This document shows, piece after piece, positions 60,959-64,000 of a stretch of 64,000 nt of DNA. Origin of the DNA: Streptomyces sp. NBC_01788. GTDB taxonomy: Bacteria > Actinomycetota > Actinomycetes > Streptomycetales > Streptomycetaceae. The translations under genes were made by a program, and so were the position numbers. The stretch is taken from contig NZ_CP109090.1 of assembly GCF_035917575.1 (NCBI RefSeq), positions 3,534,001-3,598,000 on the forward strand, in the 5' to 3' direction. Within the stretch, counting starts at the first letter, position 1. Every line of letters begins with the position of its first letter. The notes below the pieces were generated by a model. That model did no database searches. It saw nothing but the letters and a program-made list of their open reading frames with translations, and was not told where the DNA came from.

Positions 60959-61030
60959 GCCATAGAGCGTGCGGCAAGGGCCCGAATCTCCTCCACTGGC
61001 CCGAAGGACAGCATTCGCTAGGATCGGGCC

Positions 61031-62044
61031 ATGGACCAGGCCACGGACTTCCGCCCGCACCGCGTCGCCGTCCTCGCCCTCGACGGGCTGCTGCCCTTCG
61101 AGCTGGGCATCCCGCACCGGATCTTCGGGCGGCCCCTGGACGCCGCCGGACGGCTGCTGTACGAGGTCGTCACCTGCTCGGTCCGGCCGCCAGGACCGGT
61201 GCAGACGGACGCCGACTTCTCGATCCACGTGCCGCACGGCCCCGAGGCCCTGGCCACCGCCGACACCGTGATCGTCCCGGCCTCGTACGAGCTCGGCCCG
61301 GTCTACGAGAAGGGGGTGCTGACCGGGGAACTGGCCGCCGCCCTGGCACACATCCGGCCCGGCACCCGGCTCGCCTCCATCTGCACGGGCGTGTACGTGC
61401 TGGCCGCGGCGGGGCGTCTGGACGGGCGGCGCGCCACGACGCACTGGGCCGACGCCGACCGCTTCCAGCGGGTGTTCCCGCGGGTCCGGGTGGACGCGGA
61501 CGTGCTCTTCATCGACGACGGCGACGTGCTGACCTCGGCGGGCGTCGCGGCCGGGATCGACCTGTGCCTGCACATGGTGCGCCGCGACCACGGCACGGCG
61601 GTCGCCAACGAGGTGGCCCGGCGGACCGTCGTACCGCCGCACCGCGACGGCGGTCAGGCGCAGTACATCCACCGGCCGGTGCCCGACCCGCAGCGCGCCA
61701 CCACGACCACCGCGCGCGCGTGGGCTCTGGGCCGCCTGCACGAGCCCATCCGGTTGCAGGACATGGCCGCGCGGGAGGCGATGTCGGTACGGACCTTCAC
61801 CCGGCGCTTCCGCGAGGAGGCCGGGATCAGTCCGGGGCAGTGGCTCACCCAGCAGCGCGTCGAACGGGCCCGGCACCTGCTGGAGTCCACGGACCTGTCC
61901 ATGGACCAGGTGGCCCGGGACGCCGGCTTCAACACGGCGCAGTCGATGCGGCAGCATCTCCAGACGGCACTCGGGGTGACACCGACGGCCTACCGGCGGA
62001 CCTTCCGGGTGAACGGATCGGCGAGGGCCGAAGCGGAGGTCTAG
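61031..62044 (+). CDS. DJ-1/PfpI-AraC (GlxA-type) transcriptional regulator
   Basis: The protein has 337 residues. The N-terminal DJ-1/PfpI-like domain (VAVLALDGLLPFELGIPHRI, SICTGVYVLAAAGRLDGRRA with the conserved elbow Cys) senses a ligand. Two AraC helix-turn-helix motifs follow (IRLQDMAAREAMSVRTFTRR and MDQVARDAGFNTAQSMRQHL). TAGGAT at 61018-61023 is a likely minus-10, placing transcription very close to ATG 61031. It probably controls the divergent MFS gene. The effector is unknown. Confidence 0.93.
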   Translation: MDQATDFRPHRVAVLALDGLLPFELGIPHRIFGRPLDAAGRLLYEVVTCSVRPPGPVQTDADFSIHVPHGPEALATADTVIVPASYELGPVYEKGVLTGELAAALAHIRPGTRLASICTGVYVLAAAGRLDGRRATTHWADADRFQRVFPRVRVDADVLFIDDGDVLTSAGVAAGIDLCLHMVRRDHGTAVANEVARRTVVPPHRDGGQAQYIHRPVPDPQRATTTTARAWALGRLHEPIRLQDMAAREAMSVRTFTRRFREEAGISPGQWLTQQRVERARHLLESTDLSMDQVARDAGFNTAQSMRQHLQTALGVTPTAYRRTFRVNGSARAEAEV

Positions 62045-62432
62045 GGTCCCGCGAGTTGTCCACAGCCTGTGGATGACGTCCGGGTGCTCCGGAAGGCAGG
62101 GCGGGCCCGGCCGGCGGCGCGCCCCTGCCCGTCCCCCACGCGGCAGCGCGCGCCGCCCTCCGATCCCGGCACACCGGTCCCACCCCCTCGAACCCTGAAG
62201 GGACCGGTCGGCGCCGACATCACGACCCACACTCGTCGAGGACTTCCGGTGCCCCAGCCCTCGTCGTCCCCTCGCGGCGAATCGCTGACCACCAGCGTGA
62301 TCAAGCGGACACGAGGCGTCAACACCGCCCTGACGATTTACCCGTTATGCCCGCTCGCAACGGGGCGCGCACAGAAGCATCTCCCGGCGCACGGCCTCGC
62401 CGCCGGGACAACGGGGTTACGGGGTTACGGGG
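62045..62432. other. 388-base gene-free spacer
   Basis: This spacer contains a pair of inverted DnaA-box-like sites at 62056-62076. A probable terminator hairpin of the AraC-type gene follows: GGCAGGG at 62095-62101 with CCCTGCC at 62123-62129. No gene is convincing in either strand. The last 30 bases (GGGTTACGGGGTTACGGGGC) form a short repeat before the next gene's stop. Confidence 0.6.
62056..62076. promoter_or_regulatory. inverted pair of DnaA-box-like sequences
   Basis: TTGTCCACA (62056-62064) matches the preferred Streptomyces DnaA box. TGTGGATGA (62068-62076) is a second, inverted, less exact copy. Together they make the palindrome TCCACAG-C-CTGTGGA. They lie 12 bases after the AraC-type gene. 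No other boxes or dnaA-region genes are near, so this is not the origin. Confidence 0.6.
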
Positions 62433-62957
62433 CTATACCGCCCCGTAGGCGAGCCCGCCGTAGGCGCCGTACCCCCCGTACGCCAGACCCTCGTACGCCG
62501 GGGACGTGCGGCCGCAGCTCGCCGGCACCGACGTCTCCGCCGCGTCAACCGCCTTGGTGCAGCTGTCGAGTTCGCACCAGATGCGCTTGCCCACGCCCTC
62601 CGGGCACCAGCCCCACCGGTCGGCGAGACCGTCGACGAGGGCGAGGCCGCGGCCGCCGGTCGACTCGTCACCGGGACAGCGCGGCACGGGGGCCCGGGTG
62701 CTGGCGTCGGCCACCTCCAGGCGCACGGTGGCCGCCCCGGCCGGCTCCCCGGACAGGAACAGCCGCAGCACGGCCGGGCAACCGGTGTGCACCACGGCGT
62801 TGGTGACCAGTTCGGAGACGAGCAGGACGAGGGTCTCGGCGAGCGGCTCATCCGCCGCTATCCCCGACCCGGCGAGCCGGGAGCGGGCCCAACGCCGGGC
62901 ACGCCCCACCTCCGCGGGGTCGGGCCGGATCTCCAGCTGCACTTGAAGCACCTGCAC
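62433..62957 (-). CDS. RsbW-type ATP-binding protein with Gly/Tyr-rich tail
   Basis: This 174-residue GHKL ATPase of the anti-sigma type has the N-box LVSELVTNAVVHTGCPAVLR, the G1 region VRLEVADASTRAPVPR and the G2 motif GGRGLALVDGLADRWGW. After the domain, the last 40 residues turn into TSPAYEGLAYGGYGAYGGLA, a Tyr/Gly repeat not part of the ATPase. GTG 62957 is the start. Such proteins switch sigma factors through anti-anti-sigma partners; none is in the window. Confidence 0.88.
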   Translation of the reverse strand: MQVLQVQLEIRPDPAEVGRARRWARSRLAGSGIAADEPLAETLVLLVSELVTNAVVHTGCPAVLRLFLSGEPAGAATVRLEVADASTRAPVPRCPGDESTGGRGLALVDGLADRWGWCPEGVGKRIWCELDSCTKAVDAAETSVPASCGRTSPAYEGLAYGGYGAYGGLAYGAV

Positions 62958-63087
62958 CGCTCACACCATCCGAACCGGCGGACACACAGCCTCGCGCCTC
63001 ACGAGGCCACGATCGTAGCCATTTTCCGCATGACCAGAACAACAGCCAGAGCAAGTGTCACGGAACGTGACTCCCTGGAGAGACAGC

Positions 63088-63291
63088 ATGGTTGACGCAC
63101 CGTCACCGCAACAAGCGCTTCGGGCATATTCCCGCGCGAAGGAGTACCCGTGCGGCATACTGTGCGACACCCGTCATGGGATGGCTCAAGCTCGGAACCA
63201 CTCGCATTTCACACAAGGTACCCGAGCGCGACGGCGACTCCGGGACGTGACGAGTCGCGCGCGGGACACAACCCGGCACCACGCTCCGTGA
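63088..63291 (+). CDS. possible small protein of unknown function
   Basis: This 67-codon ORF begins MVDAPSPQQALRAYSRAKEY and contains PCGILCDTRHGMAQ. GGAGAGAC ends a few bases before ATG 63088, a good ribosome site. Against it, third-position GC is low for this genome (many A and T at the wobble base), the second half is Arg/Thr-rich and looks random, and no family is recognised. It could be a young or transferred gene, a remnant, or chance. Confidence 0.3.
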   Translation: MVDAPSPQQALRAYSRAKEYPCGILCDTRHGMAQARNHSHFTQGTRARRRLRDVTSRARDTTRHHAP

Positions 63292-63469
63292 TCATTGAAT
63301 GCCACGATCAGTGACATTCGCCCGCGGGGGACCACGATGCCGGGGCCGCCCAGGACCGCCGGTGTCACCGCACGCGGGCACGACGCACGGCAGCCGAGGC
63401 ACCGATCGGCGTTCCGAACTGCTCGTGCGCCCGGGCGTGTTGCGCGACTCGGCCCGTACGCGAACGTGC

Positions 63470-63508
63470 GAGCCCCCTCGGCGGGGCGGGGCGCCGCAGA
63501 GGGGGCTC
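63470..63508 (-). terminator. terminator of the EF-hand gene
   Basis: GAGCCCCCTC (63470-63479) and GAGGGGGCTC (63499-63508) form a perfect 10-base stem around a 19-base GC-rich loop, 46 bases past the stop of the minus-strand gene. Confidence 0.75.
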
Positions 63509-63553
63509 AAGTACGGTGTTCTCGCAGGTTGTTGGGGGCGGGTGGGGCCGGCG

Positions 63554-64000
63554 CTACTCGGGGACGGTGAAGTAGCGGGCGAAGGCGGGCACGATCTCCT
63601 GCTCGCCCACCCTGCCGTCGCCGTCGGTGTCGAGCGCGGCGGCGATGAACCCGGCGGCCCCCTCGGGCACGCCGAGCACCCGGAGCACGCGCACGGTGTC
63701 CTCGATCGTGGCGGCGCCGTCGCCGTCGGCGTCCGCGACGGCCAGGGCGGCGTGCAGGAAGGGGCGGGCGATCTCGGCGAACCGCTCGGGGTTGTCGCGC
63801 AGGCGCTTGACCGCGCCGGTCACGAACTCCTCGCGGGTGATGCGCTGGTCGCCGTCACGGTCGGCGATCCCGGCCATGCCCTGCCAGAAGGCCTCCGCGC
63901 CGGCGTACAGGGCCTGGCCCTTGTCGGAGCGGGCGGCGGTGGCGAACTCGGCGAGCAGCGAGCGGGCCGCCACGCTGAAGTCCTCGCGGTCGATGTAGCC
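63554..64000 (-). CDS. EF-hand calcium-binding protein, 5' end cut by window
   Basis: 149 codons are visible, and the frame runs past the right edge. Three full loops are seen: IADRDGDQRITREEF, VADADGDGAATIEDT and LDTDGDGRVGEQEI. The last half of another, GYIDREDFSVAARS, lies at the window edge, so the complete protein is a four-EF-hand, calsymin/CabD-like protein of about 170 residues. Such proteins bind calcium in the cytoplasm and may buffer or sense it in Streptomyces. An internal ATG at 63973 is not the true start, because the first EF-hand lies upstream of it. Confidence 0.9.
   Translation of the reverse strand, partial: GYIDREDFSVAARSLLAEFATAARSDKGQALYAGAEAFWQGMAGIADRDGDQRITREEFVTGAVKRLRDNPERFAEIARPFLHAALAVADADGDGAATIEDTVRVLRVLGVPEGAAGFIAAALDTDGDGRVGEQEIVPAFARYFTVPE

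Larger units (their letters stand above)
62958..63553. other. 596-base intergenic region with one weak small ORF
   Basis: The GC content drops here compared with flanking genes. The only ORF with a ribosome site is at 63088-63291. A terminator hairpin of the EF-hand gene occupies 63470-63508. The palindromic TGATCA around 63290-63296 stands alone. Otherwise nothing was recognised. Confidence 0.5.

Noticed and set aside
62041..62100. Replication origin
   Set aside because: Only two DnaA-like boxes are present and no dnaA, dnaN or box cluster lies nearby.

Overview
The window is high-GC actinobacterial DNA and almost certainly chromosomal Streptomyces. The evidence is strong third-position GC, many GTG and TTG starts, and the afsR-afsS-afsK cluster at 42.9-48.8 kb with a kbpA-like gene behind afsK. 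The flanks also fit a conserved Streptomyces neighbourhood: fbiC, an Scr1/Scr2-like pair, a D-Ala-D-Ala carboxypeptidase, a GPP34 protein and a glutathione peroxidase. Functions and orthologue names come from reading the proteins by eye; no database search was run.

Layout. 0-10.4 kb is variable. It holds a cut-off DUF4173-like membrane protein, two small back-to-back membrane genes that look like a rearrangement junction, a large secreted beta-propeller/Ig protein, a divergent hydroxyacid dehydrogenase and RraA-type aldolase pair, a SigE-family sigma factor coupled to a membrane protein and preceded by a secreted paralogue of that protein's outer domain, and a nucleotidyltransferase interrupted by 61 in-frame hexanucleotide repeats. 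10.5-17.7 kb is a glucan/oligosaccharide module (debranching-type hydrolase, LacI regulator, binding protein, two permeases) with a LacI-type operator and a repeat-rich spacer. 17.8-31.5 kb carries small secreted and membrane proteins, an MFS exporter with a divergent winged-helix regulator, glutathione peroxidase, a polytopic membrane protein, the carboxypeptidase with a very acidic cytoplasmic tail, GPP34, the Scr1/Scr2-like pair, a sodium:solute symporter and an ADP-ribosylglycohydrolase. 31.6-34.5 kb is a small accessory patch with a toxin-antitoxin-like pair, a short HTH protein, an anti-sigma-type ATPase and a second Scr1/DUF397 pair. 34.6-37.8 kb is a two-component system with a COG4705 membrane protein.

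37.9-50.5 kb is the regulatory core: a catalytically degenerate L,D-transpeptidase-like protein, FO synthase, a PHP hydrolase, afsR, a SARP-type promoter, afsS (58 codons), afsK, a kbpA-like gene and a TetR regulator. AfsK is known to phosphorylate AfsR, which activates afsS and so antibiotic production; KbpA restrains AfsK. 50.6-64 kb is mostly single housekeeping or accessory genes: a lipoprotein, a HupE/UreJ protein, a secreted metallophosphoesterase, a DUF916-like surface protein, a PNPOx protein, two acetyltransferases, a flavin monooxygenase, an MFS protein, a DJ-1/AraC regulator, a second anti-sigma-type ATPase and a cut-off EF-hand protein.

The candidates most worth following are the sigma factor with membrane and secreted copies of one sensory domain, the repeat-expanded AbiEii-like protein, the duplicated Scr1/Scr2 modules beside a toxin-antitoxin-like pair, the repeated TTMLKL motif in the carboxypeptidase tail, and the afsS leader. 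No CRISPR array, rRNA, tRNA, insertion sequence or prophage was seen.
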